A DNA stretch of 32,180 nt. It comes from Verrucomicrobiales bacterium. Its GTDB lineage: Bacteria; Verrucomicrobiota; Verrucomicrobiia; Limisphaerales; JAYPXF01. The notes under the pieces are model-generated. The model did not search any database. It saw only the letters and a list, made by a program, of their open reading frames with translations, and was not told the origin of the DNA. The position numbers and the translations under genes are program-made. Location of the stretch: positions 1 through 32,180 of the forward strand of contig PBAL01000048.1 in NCBI GenBank assembly GCA_002715965.1, given 5' to 3'. Of the stretch, positions 7,390 through 15,963 are shown in pieces. Each line of letters opens with the position of its first letter. Position 1 is the stretch's first letter.

Positions 7390-8679
7390 TCAGATCGCAT
7401 ACGGTGCGCGGCGTTTGTAGTTGCGCAAGAGATTGGCCTCGGCGTCATTGACAAAGCTCTCCGTCTTCGGATCGAACGCGACCTTGCGGCCAAGCTTCCA
7501 ACTGATGGCCGCAGCGAAGCAGGCCATGTGGCCATAGCGGACAGTGGTGGAATTGCAGACGGGTTGTTCGCGGGTTTTGACGCAATCCAGAAAGTTGCGT
7601 ACGTGCAGAATCGGATCGGTGCCGCGGATCTGGTTCTTGAGCTTGCCTTTGAGGAGTTTGGGTTGGCTCGATTCAATGCCCAGGTGATCGCCGGCTTCCA
7701 CCCAGCCTTCATCGCCCACGAAACGCACGGGACAGGTGCCAAGTCCTTTGATCCAATCACCAACACCTTTGCCGGAGGAAAGCCGCATGACCAGCTTGAT
7801 GCCATTGGAATACCCGGCGTGGAGCCGGCTGTCTGACTCGGCTTCGAATTCGATCGGTGTCGTCCCATCGGCATCGGCCGCCCACTGGCAGAGGTCGATC
7901 GTATGGGATCCCCATTCGGGCAGTCGCCAAGCGGAATACAATCCCTTGTGATTGCGCCAGCGACCACGGCAATAGGCTTCGTTGAAAGGAATCTTGGGCG
8001 CCGGCCCCAGCCATTTGTCCCAGTTGATTATCGCCGGATCCGGTTCGGGTTGAGCGGGCAGGGGTTCGAGGTAGTTCTGCAACTGCAGGATGCCGGCGTG
8101 AACTTCCTGCATCTGTCCCAGCTTGCCGTTCAACGCAAGGTCGGCGGCCAGTTTGAAGTTGGGAACACTTCGCCGTTGCGTACCCGCCTGGAAGACTCGC
8201 CGGTGCTTCTTCACGTTGTCGTCCAGTTCCTGACATTCCTGGATATTCATCGCACAGGGTTTTTCACAATAGATGTCCTTGCCCGCGCGTGCCGCATAGA
8301 TGGAGGCCGTGGCATGCCAGCGGTCTCCCGTGGTGATCAGAACGGCGTCGATGTCATCGCGTTCCAAGACCCCGGACATGTCGTCGTAGATAACGCAATC
8401 CGTGTTCCCATAGTGCTTGTCGGTCTCACGCTTGATGATCTCGCGGCGCTCCTTCTGTGGATCGGCGACGGCGACGAACCGGCAGTCTTTCTGCTGGAGA
8501 AAACCATCCAAAACCTTCAGACCCCGCCTCCCCACTCCAATCCCGCCCAAAACAATCCGATTGCTGGGGGCGACGGCTCCATTCTTGCCGAGTGCACTGG
8601 CCGGAATGAATGTGGGCATTCCGATGCCGGCAACGGCAGCAGTTCTCAGAAAGTTGCGACGGGTCGTTTTTGTGCTCAT
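7390..8679 (-). CDS. Tat-exported Gfo/Idh/MocA family oxidoreductase
   Basis: The 429-residue protein opens with a twin-arginine signal (TRRNFLRTAAVAGIG). A Rossmann domain follows with the nucleotide-binding run IVLGGIGVGRRG and FVAVADPQKERRE. The family motif YCEKPCAMNIQECQELDD provides the catalytic-pocket lysine. The C-terminal half carries the substrate domain, including DKWLGPAPKIPFNEAYCRGRWRN and WGSHTIDLCQWA, typical of the large secreted paralogue set in Verrucomicrobiota and Planctomycetota. These enzymes oxidise or reduce sugars and related polyols with NAD(P); the exact substrate is unknown. The start is ATG 8679 with a weak purine-rich site upstream. It lies 70 bp after the sialidase-like gene on the same strand, so co-transcription is likely. 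Confidence 0.88.
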   Translation of the reverse strand: MSTKTTRRNFLRTAAVAGIGMPTFIPASALGKNGAVAPSNRIVLGGIGVGRRGLKVLDGFLQQKDCRFVAVADPQKERREIIKRETDKHYGNTDCVIYDDMSGVLERDDIDAVLITTGDRWHATASIYAARAGKDIYCEKPCAMNIQECQELDDNVKKHRRVFQAGTQRRSVPNFKLAADLALNGKLGQMQEVHAGILQLQNYLEPLPAQPEPDPAIINWDKWLGPAPKIPFNEAYCRGRWRNHKGLYSAWRLPEWGSHTIDLCQWAADADGTTPIEFEAESDSRLHAGYSNGIKLVMRLSSGKGVGDWIKGLGTCPVRFVGDEGWVEAGDHLGIESSQPKLLKGKLKNQIRGTDPILHVRNFLDCVKTREQPVCNSTTVRYGHMACFAAAISWKLGRKVAFDPKTESFVNDAEANLLRNYKRRAPYAI

Positions 8680-8749
8680 ATGTGTTTCTCACTTTGGGAT
8701 CAAGCGAGTGGATTGACCAATCTATTCAGCGCTTCCAAACGGCGCGGGC

Positions 8750-10888
8750 TCATTGTTGGAGCTGCCAACCAGGAATCACCGTGTCCACATAACGGCGTTC
8801 GTGCGCCATCTGTTCCTGCGGACTGCAGGGAGGCGCGGATGAGTCGCTGATGGTTACCTTGACTTCGTCCACCAGCACTCCGATCGGATCGGCATCCTTT
8901 GCGGTCGATCGAAATCGAAGATAGGACAGGCCGTTCAAGGTCGGATGCCGCAAGGGCAGTTTGATCGGCTTGGTATCACCGGTTTTCAGCAGGCAGTGTC
9001 CGGTGGAAAGATTCCATTCGAATCGCAACCGGTGCCATCTGTCCGGAGCCAGATTCAAGTCGCTCAGTGAAACGCGAAACACGGACAGGTCTTCACCGAG
9101 ATCGTTTGCCGGATCGAACATGCGATCGTTCAACGCAATCATCGCGCCTTGCGAGCCGATGCGCAGGTTGACCCGGACGTCCAATGATCCCCGCCAGCCG
9201 TTGGGAAAATTCCACGTGGCGCCATCCGCCGGAAGATTGGGTTGTTTGCGCACGTGAAGACACTTTCTGGTTTTGTCATCCGGGTGGCCGGCCAGGGTCG
9301 CGCCCGGTGCCCGCGCCCGCCACCAGCGCTTTGCGGGACCGTGATGTGTGTAGACCGACCAGCGCTTCAATCCATCGCTGAAGTCATCGCCCGCCTGGGA
9401 TTTCACGATCCACTCCGGATCGATCAGAATGGGATTGCGGCCTCCTTTGCCCTGCCCGGCCAGGACCACAATGCGGCCATCGCTGGTGTACGCACCCAAT
9501 GGATAAGCCGTTCCGCGATCACCCGACTTCGCGGGATTCCCGTCGCGCCGATGGTCCAGATAGATCTCTCGGAAACCGCGCCAGGTCTTGCCTTCATCGT
9601 CAGACACCGCGATATGCAGTGCGTCGCGGCCGCCGTACACACCAACGCCATCCGCGCGGGGTGGCATTTCGCAATTGTTCCAACACACCACCAGCCAGCC
9701 ATTGCTGTGGCGCATGATGTTGGGCGGTCCGGTGGAAGTGTTGAAGCGGCTCGCGCGGGCAGGTGTCCAGGTCGTTCCTTGATCGGAAGAAAACGACTCG
9801 TAGAGGAAACCCGCGGTGGTTCGCATCAACATCCAGATCCGCCCGTCCTTCAATTCTTCGAAAGCCGGTTCGCAGGCGCCTTCGTTGGATCCGTTGAACC
9901 CGAGATAGCAAGGTGCGATGAGTTTGCTCTCGCTCAAGTTCCAGGTGGCGCCACCGTCGTCGGAGTATTGAATCACCGTCTCATGCCGGCCGGTTGGTGG
10001 GACGGCTCGTGTGTGTGGAATCAGGCTGCCATGTGGAACCAGAAGCCGGCCATTCCGCAGCTCCTGGTATTCCATCTGGGATCCGTTGTACCCGCGCCAG
10101 GTCATGAGAGGATTGTTCGCGCCCGCCGGACCGACGCGATTGATCCAGGTGTTCAGGTAGCGGAAGAGTCCCACTCGCTTCGCCGTTTCCTTGTCCAGCG
10201 CCTCGTTCTTCACCCGCACGCTTTTTACCTCGCCATCCCGCGACAACACGACCTGGGTGTTTTTGAGAACATCGCTTTTCATGATCACTTCGCTCGCCAG
10301 GACGTTCTTCGGAAGGTGAGGCAGCAGCAGGTGTCGATTGCCGTCTGCGTCTGGCAATGAGAGCGGACCATTCTTCGGAGCGTAACGATCGTAGAATGCG
10401 AAACGCCCTTGGGGCAGACGCATTATCGAAAAAGCCGTTCGCGCACCCCCGGCCGCTCCCAGATCATGAACGCCTCCAGCCTGAAACAACATCATTGGCG
10501 GCTGTGCGCCCTGCGCTGAATCGGCCAGAGCCAGCAGAAGAACCAATGTGAATCGGGTGGTCATCTTGGAATCAATCACTAACTGCTCGATCCGTTTGAA
10601 GGTGACGAACAACGCTGCCATGACGAAGAAGACACCCATTCCACCTGCCGCGGAAATAAAATCAAGATCCATCAGTGCCATCAGCGCGCCAATGGCGGAG
10701 AACACGGCCGCGAATCCGACAGCAACCTGCGCCACCGTCAGCGACAAGTCTGCAAAGGAGCTGTAGGCGATTCCATTGTTTTCCTCGTGCGGTCTTCTCT
10801 GCTCCGCCGGAGAAAGAGCCGTTCCACAGTGGCCGCAGCTCAGTGCATTCCACGGTACCGCCTTGTTGCAATGAGAACAGATGACCAT
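8750..10888 (-). CDS. Zinc-ribbon/membrane N-terminus in frame with a sialidase-like protein
   Basis: One uninterrupted frame from ATG 10888 encodes 712 residues. Residues 4-21 are a zinc ribbon (CSHC...CGHC). Two hydrophobic helices follow at about 50-72 and 80-100. At residue 109 (ATG 10564) a second sequence begins, MTTRFTLVLLLALADSAQG, which looks like a normal signal peptide, followed by a sialidase/BNR beta-propeller. Asp-boxes are seen as YSDDGGATWN, FSSDQGTTWTP and VSDDEGKTWRG. A C-terminal lectin-like domain (about residues 530-680) contains GSLDVRVNLRIGSQGAMIALND. Either this is a membrane-anchored fusion, or two genes share a frame and the 604-residue secreted protein starts at 10564. 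The frame stays open to 11353, but that extension lies antisense to ybaB and recR and is rejected. Catalytic residues of true sialidases were not verified. Confidence 0.7.
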   Translation of the reverse strand: MVICSHCNKAVPWNALSCGHCGTALSPAEQRRPHEENNGIAYSSFADLSLTVAQVAVGFAAVFSAIGALMALMDLDFISAAGGMGVFFVMAALFVTFKRIEQLVIDSKMTTRFTLVLLLALADSAQGAQPPMMLFQAGGVHDLGAAGGARTAFSIMRLPQGRFAFYDRYAPKNGPLSLPDADGNRHLLLPHLPKNVLASEVIMKSDVLKNTQVVLSRDGEVKSVRVKNEALDKETAKRVGLFRYLNTWINRVGPAGANNPLMTWRGYNGSQMEYQELRNGRLLVPHGSLIPHTRAVPPTGRHETVIQYSDDGGATWNLSESKLIAPCYLGFNGSNEGACEPAFEELKDGRIWMLMRTTAGFLYESFSSDQGTTWTPARASRFNTSTGPPNIMRHSNGWLVVCWNNCEMPPRADGVGVYGGRDALHIAVSDDEGKTWRGFREIYLDHRRDGNPAKSGDRGTAYPLGAYTSDGRIVVLAGQGKGGRNPILIDPEWIVKSQAGDDFSDGLKRWSVYTHHGPAKRWWRARAPGATLAGHPDDKTRKCLHVRKQPNLPADGATWNFPNGWRGSLDVRVNLRIGSQGAMIALNDRMFDPANDLGEDLSVFRVSLSDLNLAPDRWHRLRFEWNLSTGHCLLKTGDTKPIKLPLRHPTLNGLSYLRFRSTAKDADPIGVLVDEVKVTISDSSAPPCSPQEQMAHERRYVDTVIPGWQLQQ

Positions 10889-11009
10889 GTCCAGTTGACA
10901 TTGAACGTCCGAGACGTGAAATGACAAACCCTTTTCAGTGACGCCATTTGCCGGCTTCCGGAAACGACAATGATTGTCCTCCACCGCCACTTCACTTAAG
11001 TTCGCCGAC

Positions 11010-11318
11010 ATGTCGAGCATCGGAAAAATGTTGAAGCAGGCCAAGAAGATGGAACAGCAGATGGCCAAGATCCAGGCGGGCCTCGCTGAGAAGACCGTCG
11101 AGAAGAGCACCGGTGGTGGCGCGGTGAAGGCTGTGGCAAAGTGTGATGGCACGCTGGTGTCCATCAAGATTTCGCCGGAAGCGGTCGATCCCGAAGACGT
11201 GGAGATGCTCGAAGACATGGTCCTCAGCGCCGTGACCTCCGCCCTCGACGAAGCCAAGGAAATCTCCAACCAGGAGATGGCGCGCGTGACCCAGGGCCTA
11301 CCCATCCCCGGCCTGTAA
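11010..11318 (+). CDS. ybaB: YbaB/EbfC family nucleoid-associated protein
   Basis: A 102-residue YbaB/EbfC protein, a small dimeric DNA-binding protein usually encoded beside recR. The sequence MSSIGKMLKQAKKMEQQMAKIQ is the typical N-terminal helix, and VKAVAKCDGTLVSIKISPEAVDPEDVEMLEDMVLSAV is the conserved core. An in-frame TTG at 10974 would add 12 residues unlike the family, so ATG 11010 is chosen. It is divergent from the sialidase-like gene (121 bp between starts) and 9 bp ahead of recR. The dnaX gene that often precedes this pair is absent. Confidence 0.93.
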   Translation: MSSIGKMLKQAKKMEQQMAKIQAGLAEKTVEKSTGGGAVKAVAKCDGTLVSIKISPEAVDPEDVEMLEDMVLSAVTSALDEAKEISNQEMARVTQGLPIPGL

Positions 11319-11327
11319 ACGGCCCCG

Positions 11328-11930
11328 ATGGCCTCCCTCCCCGAACCGGTCACCGAGTTGACGGCCGCGCTCAGCCGCCTGCCCGGCGTCGGTCCGCGTT
11401 CCGCCGAACGAATTGCCCTGCACCTGGTTCAGGAAGAGTCGGGAAAGGTCGCTCTGCTTGCTTCCGCGATCACCGATGCCCGGGAGAAGATTCAGCTTTG
11501 CGAAACCTGCGGCGCATTGACCGAACGCCAGCCCTGCGCCATCTGCCGCAACGAACAACGCAACGGCAACCTCGTCTGTGTCGTCGAACAACCCACCGAT
11601 ATCATCAACGTTGAAAAATCGAACGCCTTCGATGGCAGGTATCACGTGCTTGGCGGCAGGATCTCCCCGATCAACGGAGTCGAGCCCGAAGATTTACGCA
11701 TTGGCGAACTGAGCAAGCGCGTGGAGGAACAGGGCATCACCGAAATCATCCTCGCGCTCGGCACGGATGTGGAGGGCGATGCGACCAGCCACTACCTCGC
11801 CGGCTTGTTCGGCGAGAAAGGCGTGCGCGTCAGCCGCATCGCTCATGGATTGCCTGCGGGAAGCGGGCTGGAATTCGCCGACGAAATGACATTGAAACAC
11901 GCATTGGACGGAAGAAGGGAAATGGAATGA
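11328..11930 (+). CDS. recR: Recombination mediator RecR
   Basis: RecR works with RecO (and RecF) to load RecA at single-stranded gaps. The 200 residues match the family length. A helix-hairpin-helix is at 18-33 (LPGVGPRSAERIALHL). The C4 zinc site is Cys58, Cys61, Cys70 and Cys73 (CETC and CAIC). A Toprim domain follows (VCVVEQPTDI, EIILALGTDVEGDAT, VSRIAHGLPAGSGLEFAD). It overlaps the next gene by 4 bp (ATGA), so translation is coupled. Confidence 0.97.
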   Translation: MASLPEPVTELTAALSRLPGVGPRSAERIALHLVQEESGKVALLASAITDAREKIQLCETCGALTERQPCAICRNEQRNGNLVCVVEQPTDIINVEKSNAFDGRYHVLGGRISPINGVEPEDLRIGELSKRVEEQGITEIILALGTDVEGDATSHYLAGLFGEKGVRVSRIAHGLPAGSGLEFADEMTLKHALDGRREME

Positions 11931-12532
11931 AACCGGAAGTGGCAGTCTTTGATCTGGGCAAGGTGCTGTTGGATTTTGACTATCGCATCACCGCTGGATT
12001 GCTGGCGGACGATTGCCGGGTCAGCGCCGACGAGTTGTTGGCCATGATCGATCAGACCAAGCTACTGCTTGACTACGAGGAGGGCAAAATGACGACGGAC
12101 GAATTTTACGCCCAAGTCTGCGAGCGCGCGGGCTACACCTCGACGTTTGAAAAGTTCCGTGACGCCTTCGCCGACATCTTCTCGGAGATCCCCCCGATGA
12201 TCGATCTGCACGCGAGGCTGAAAACTGCGAAGATACCCTGCTTTATCTTCTCCAATACCAACGAGATCGCCATCCATCGCATCCGTCGTAATTTCCCCTT
12301 CTTTGGAAACTTCGACGGCTACGTTTTTTCCTACGAGCACAAGTCCATGAAACCGGACTCAGCACTCTACGAAGCCGTTGAAAAGATCTCCGGCCGCTCC
12401 GGTGAAGCGATCCTCTACATTGACGACAAGAAAGAGAACATCGTCGGTGGCAAGACTCGTGGATGGCAGACCGTGCACCATACCGCGGCAGAGACCAGCA
12501 TTCCACGGTTTGAGGAAGCGTTCCTCTGCTAA
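11927..12532 (+). CDS. HAD-superfamily phosphatase (YihX-like)
   Basis: This 201-residue HAD hydrolase has motif I VFDLGKVLLDFD with nucleophile Asp8. Motif II is FIFSNTNEIA, motif III the lysine in YEHKSMKPDSALYE, and motif IV YIDDKKENI. The cap is the small helical type (C1) between motifs I and II. Close relatives include glucose-1-phosphate phosphatase YihX and other sugar- or nucleotide-phosphate phosphatases; the substrate cannot be decided. The ATGA overlap with recR puts it in the ybaB-recR operon. Confidence 0.85.
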   Translation: MKPEVAVFDLGKVLLDFDYRITAGLLADDCRVSADELLAMIDQTKLLLDYEEGKMTTDEFYAQVCERAGYTSTFEKFRDAFADIFSEIPPMIDLHARLKTAKIPCFIFSNTNEIAIHRIRRNFPFFGNFDGYVFSYEHKSMKPDSALYEAVEKISGRSGEAILYIDDKKENIVGGKTRGWQTVHHTAAETSIPRFEEAFLC

Positions 12533-12557
12533 GTCGCAGGAGGGCACAACGAACTGC

Positions 12558-12685
12558 GTGTGATTAAGAGTGGTCGCAACTGAGGACTGCGCGATGAGAA
12601 AGCGCACCTCAGAGAAGTAGTCAACGCACAAGGGTCCTATTCCTTGTCATCATCTTTGTTGAAATCTCTGAGAATTGAGACAAGG
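12558..12685. repeat. Repeat related to the 14.6-kb element, with hairpin
   Basis: The stretch starting GTGTGATTAAGAGTGGT at 12558 matches the copy at 14615 in about 26 of 30 positions. It continues into a hairpin with CTGAGG (12580-12585) pairing with CCTCAG (12607-12612) and GCGC with GCGC inside. A further inverted pair, CCTTGTC (12642-12648) and GACAAGG (12679-12685), lies beyond. It fills the 172-bp gap between the convergent HAD and GNAT genes and could also end both transcripts. Confidence 0.5.
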
Positions 12686-12704
12686 GCGAAGTAGCTGGAG
12701 TCGC

Positions 12705-13163
12705 CTACAACTTCCTCGCGAAGTAGATGTGCTTTGTCTGCGCTGAGAACGCGCTGCGAGCAAAGAGTGCGCTCGCGGCCTTGTTGGTTTCATCCGTGTC
12801 CACCAGCAGATAAGACGCTCCTGCATTCTTGAAACGCTTTGCAAGGGTGTTGGTCAACTTCCGCGCCACGCCCTTGTGTCGGCACGAAGCAGCCACGCCA
12901 ATCCAGTTCAACCAGCCGTATCCGCCCCCATCGGGCTTTTCCATGAACGTTCCCAGGGCGAACCCGGCAAGCGAACGGCCATTGATGGCGACCAGACAGA
13001 ACTCAGCGTCGCTGGTGTAAAGGTTCAAGACTTCGGCTTCGTCCCAGGTGCGATAGAGCAGCGGCAGACTTTCCGCTGTGAAGAGCTTCTCGCCCAGCGC
13101 GACGACCTTCGGGATGTCCCTCAGTTCCATTCGGCGCACAGTGGGTTTGAACGGCTTTTTCAC
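12705..13163 (-). CDS. GNAT family N-acetyltransferase
   Basis: A 152-residue GNAT protein. The acetyl-CoA pyrophosphate-binding motif is WIGVAASCRHKGVARKLTNTLAKRFKNAG, with the Q/R-x-x-G-x-G/A pattern as RHKGVA. The β4 strand LAGFALGTF and the C-terminal LLVDTDETNKAASALFARSAF also fit. The substrate is unknown. It starts with GTG at 13163, one base after the mgtE stop codon (TGA-C-GTG), so its translation is probably coupled to mgtE. Confidence 0.82.
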   Translation of the reverse strand: MKKPFKPTVRRMELRDIPKVVALGEKLFTAESLPLLYRTWDEAEVLNLYTSDAEFCLVAINGRSLAGFALGTFMEKPDGGGYGWLNWIGVAASCRHKGVARKLTNTLAKRFKNAGASYLLVDTDETNKAASALFARSAFSAQTKHIYFARKL

Positions 13164-13164
13164 G

Positions 13165-14475
13165 TCAAAGCTGGGCGAACACTATTGCTGCGAGTCCGAG
13201 GAACAGAAGATTTCCGGCCACGTCCGTGACGGTGGTGAGGAGAATGCTTGAAGCCAATGCCGGGTCGATTCTCAAGGCCTTCAGACCGAAGGGAATCAGT
13301 ACGCCAAACATCGCAGCAGCGACCATGTTCAGGAACATCGCAACGCCAGCCACCAGGCCGATGGTTGGATTGCCCTTCCAAAGCCAGCCGATGAAACCGA
13401 CCACGATGCCGATGGCGACGCCGTTGATCGTGCCCAATAGGATCTCCTTGAACAGAGCCTTGCGACCGTCGCCCGGTTCGAGTTCGCCCAATGCCAGGTC
13501 GCGAACGATCACCGTAAGAGTCTGCATCCCGGCATTGCCACCTTGGCCGGCGATCACGACCAGGAAGATCGCCAGTGCGGGAATCGCATCGATGGTCTTC
13601 TCGAAGCAGGCCACCACCACGGCCGCAATGAAGGCCGTGGCGAGGTTCACGTAAAGCCAGGGAAGCCTGCGGGACAGTGAGGTGGGCCACGGCGTGGACG
13701 ATCTCTCTTCACCGGACAGACCAACCATGAGCTGCATGTCCTCGGTGGCTTCTTCCTGCGCGACCTCGAACACCTCCGAGGCACTCACGACGCCCACCAG
13801 CTTTCCGGCGTGGTCCAGAACCGGCAATCCGAGATAACCGTAATCCTCAAATTCACGAGCGACGGCTTCCTGATCGGCGTCCACCTGGAGGAACTTCACA
13901 TCGCGCACCATCACGTCTTCCACCTTCGACTCGGGCATTGCAAACACGAGTTCGCGCAGTGGCACGACGCCCACGAGGCGTTGATCCACGTCGACGACGT
14001 AGAGGTAGGAGATGTCATCCCGTTGGCGATCGACCTGTTTGCGCAATCGCTCCTGGCAATCACTTACTGTTTCCTTCGCGGTGAGCGTGATGAAGCGGTC
14101 GCTCATGATGCCACCGGCCGTGTCTTCGGGGTAGCGGAGCAGTTCCTCAATCGGCGCACTGACTTCATCCGGCAGTGCCTCAAGCAATTCCTCGCGGCGC
14201 TCTTCCTCTATCTCGCCGAGAATGTCCGCGGCATCATCGTGCGGAAGTTCACCGACCAGCTCGACGATGCGTTCTTCCGGGAGGCCCTTGGTTACCTGTT
14301 CGAATTGATCTTCGTAAAGTTCGGCCAGGGCAGCGGCCGCGATCTCGCGCGGCAGATGCGTCAGCAGCTTGATCCGCTCACCATCCGGCGCACGCAACAG
14401 CTTGTCCGCCAGGTCCACCGGATGGAGCCGGGCGTGTTCCTCAATGAACAATGGGCGTTGTGAATCGTCCGCCAT
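13165..14475 (-). CDS. mgtE: Magnesium transporter MgtE
   Basis: MgtE is a homodimeric Mg2+ channel gated by its cytosolic domains. The 436 residues show the superhelical MgtE N domain (HPVDLADKLLRA...ELPHDDAADILGEI), then two CBS domains (about 130-255, e.g. RYPEDTAGGIMSDRFITLTAKETV). The membrane domain follows from about 285, with the signature GQGGNAGMQTLTVIVRDLALGEL. Length is close to the usual 450. It begins at ATG 14475. I see no M-box riboswitch in the 133 bp before the repeat element upstream. The GNAT gene follows one base after its stop. Confidence 0.95.
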   Translation of the reverse strand: MADDSQRPLFIEEHARLHPVDLADKLLRAPDGERIKLLTHLPREIAAAALAELYEDQFEQVTKGLPEERIVELVGELPHDDAADILGEIEEERREELLEALPDEVSAPIEELLRYPEDTAGGIMSDRFITLTAKETVSDCQERLRKQVDRQRDDISYLYVVDVDQRLVGVVPLRELVFAMPESKVEDVMVRDVKFLQVDADQEAVAREFEDYGYLGLPVLDHAGKLVGVVSASEVFEVAQEEATEDMQLMVGLSGEERSSTPWPTSLSRRLPWLYVNLATAFIAAVVVACFEKTIDAIPALAIFLVVIAGQGGNAGMQTLTVIVRDLALGELEPGDGRKALFKEILLGTINGVAIGIVVGFIGWLWKGNPTIGLVAGVAMFLNMVAAAMFGVLIPFGLKALRIDPALASSILLTTVTDVAGNLLFLGLAAIVFAQL

Positions 14476-14608
14476 CGTGCCTGTTGCGGTTGGGTGCGCT
14501 CGAGATGTACTTTGGAAGAATCGAATTCGCGAAGCGGTTTCGACTCATCGCCCGGAACTTGTATACTTCCCTCAACCATTCGGAAACGAAATTCGATACT
14601 GCACGAGC

Positions 14609-14834
14609 AGCGTGTGTGATTAAGAGTGGTGGCCGCTGAGAACTATTCTATAAGCACCCGAGTTTGTGACAGAAGTCCCGGATCTCTCCCGATGGGAGAG
14701 GGTGCTCCCACGGAGCAGGTGGGCTTCAAGACTGGCGACAGCAAAACTTCCCTCTCCCAGCGGGAGGGGGAGAAGACATACGGTTTCAGTTGGAGCATCT
14801 CCTGCTATTGCTGCCACTCTTGATCACGCACGCT
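14609..14834. mobile_element. 226-bp MITE-like element with terminal inverted repeats
   Basis: The left end (14609-14629) and the reverse complement of the right end (14814-14834) agree in 19 of 21 positions; both contain GTGAT-T/C-AAGAGTGG. The interior carries paired runs TCTCTCCC/GGGAGAGG and CCCTCTCCC/GGGAGGGGG that fold into hairpins of the REP type. No protein-coding frame is supported inside. It sits between the divergent mgtE and pxpA genes. Part of the end sequence recurs directly at 12558. No target-site duplication could be fixed by eye. Confidence 0.55.
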
Positions 14835-14922
14835 CGCAGCGATGGCATCTGAGCCGGCGGGCACACGGGAAGCCAGACGTTCTCTCTTGCACTGGTGCAA
14901 TGACTTGAGGTGTTATGGGTGC

Positions 14923-15723
14923 ATGTTGCGTTTGTTTTCGAGCGCTGCCTCACAGCCCGACAGAACGCCAGGAAACCGACTCGCATCCGCCGTCACCGCA
15001 CGGTTCAGGAAGCTGGACATCAATTGCGATCTCGGGGAGGGAGAATCGCCGGCGAAACACCGTGCGCTGATCAAGTCGATCACTTCCGCAAACATCGCCT
15101 GCGGAGGACACGCCGGTGATCTGCGGTCGATGGATCAGTGTGTTCGCATCGCGCGCAGTGAAGGCGTGAACGTCGGCGCGCATCCATCCTATTGGGATCG
15201 GGAAAACTTCGGCCGCGTGGCACAGGAACTTTCCCCGGTGGACTTTGAGATGCTGCTGATTCATCAGATCGGCGGATTCGAGCGCGTTGCTGCCGCCAAT
15301 CGGATGACACTTCATCACATCAAACTGCACGGCGCGCTCTACCATGCGGTGGAACGCGAGTCCGCCCTGGCGATGATCTACCTCGAATGCGTCGCGCGCT
15401 TCTGGCCCAAGGCGCGCGTCTTTGCGCTGGCCGGCGGGCACGTCGCCGAGGCGGCCGAACGCCACGGCGTGAAGGTTTGGGAAGAGATCTTCGCCGACCG
15501 AGCCTATAACCCGGATGGCACGCTCGTGGATCGCAAAAAGGAGGGCGCGATGTTGACCAAGGTCGATGACGTGGTTGGCAGGCTTCTGGCCTTCACCGAA
15601 ACCGGACGCATGAAGACCATTGCCGGGAGTAGCGTCGGGATAAACGCACGCACGGTCTGCGTGCACAGTGATTCGGAGAACTCACTGCGGATCGCGAAGG
15701 CATTGTCCGGGGAACTGGGTTGA
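14923..15723 (+). CDS. pxpA: LamB/YcsF family protein, PxpA-like 5-oxoprolinase subunit
   Basis: PxpA with PxpB and PxpC hydrolyses 5-oxoproline. The family core is present: LDINCDLGEG, SANIACGGHAGD, VNVGAHPSYWDRENFGR and EEIFADRAYNPDGTLVDRKKEGAML. Two conserved motifs differ: the usual KPHGALYN reads KLHGALYH and the usual CVHGD reads CVHSD, so activity or substrate may differ. ATG 14923 gives 266 residues, slightly longer than usual. The frame is open back to 14842, and the family normally starts close to the LDINCDLGE block, so the start is uncertain. No pxpB or pxpC is adjacent. Confidence 0.8.
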   Translation: MLRLFSSAASQPDRTPGNRLASAVTARFRKLDINCDLGEGESPAKHRALIKSITSANIACGGHAGDLRSMDQCVRIARSEGVNVGAHPSYWDRENFGRVAQELSPVDFEMLLIHQIGGFERVAAANRMTLHHIKLHGALYHAVERESALAMIYLECVARFWPKARVFALAGGHVAEAAERHGVKVWEEIFADRAYNPDGTLVDRKKEGAMLTKVDDVVGRLLAFTETGRMKTIAGSSVGINARTVCVHSDSENSLRIAKALSGELG

Positions 15724-15735
15724 GCCGGTTGAGGG

Positions 15736-15963
15736 GTGTCAGTTCAGCCCTCTCACCGTTCGAGTATTCAACCCACCCATCAGTTGACCCGCCACTTCCG
15801 CTTTGTTTCGAACTGCGGAGTTGATGATCCGGCGGTAGTCTCCATCTCTTGGGAGAAGATCGAGCTGCCCAAAGGCCAGACACTGTCCACCAGCCTGCTG
15901 ATCCTCACGCCGGACGAACTCTCGAATGGGCAATTGGCGCGGCTCAAACGAATTGAGCAATAG
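15736..15963 (+). CDS. Small ORF or remnant downstream of pxpA
   Basis: A GTG-started frame of 75 codons begins 12 bp after pxpA. Its last 45 residues (from DPAVVSISWEKIELPKGQ to LARLKRIEQ) look protein-like; the first 30 do not. It may be the tail of a lost gene. I recognise no family. A GAGGG/CCCTC hairpin at 15731-15752 overlaps the supposed start, which argues against translation from there. Confidence 0.2.
   Translation: MSVQPSHRSSIQPTHQLTRHFRFVSNCGVDDPAVVSISWEKIELPKGQTLSTSLLILTPDELSNGQLARLKRIEQ

Noticed and set aside
9242..10360. 372-codon plus-strand frame
   Set aside because: Antisense shadow of the sialidase-like gene, whose Asp-boxes are clear.
10889..11353. N-terminal extension of the sialidase-like frame to 867 codons
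   Set aside because: This part is antisense to ybaB and the start of recR, both certain genes, and its residues are Ser/Thr-rich without any family resemblance.
14476..14608. M-box magnesium riboswitch before mgtE
   Set aside because: The gap is short and shows none of the conserved M-box core that I could recognise.
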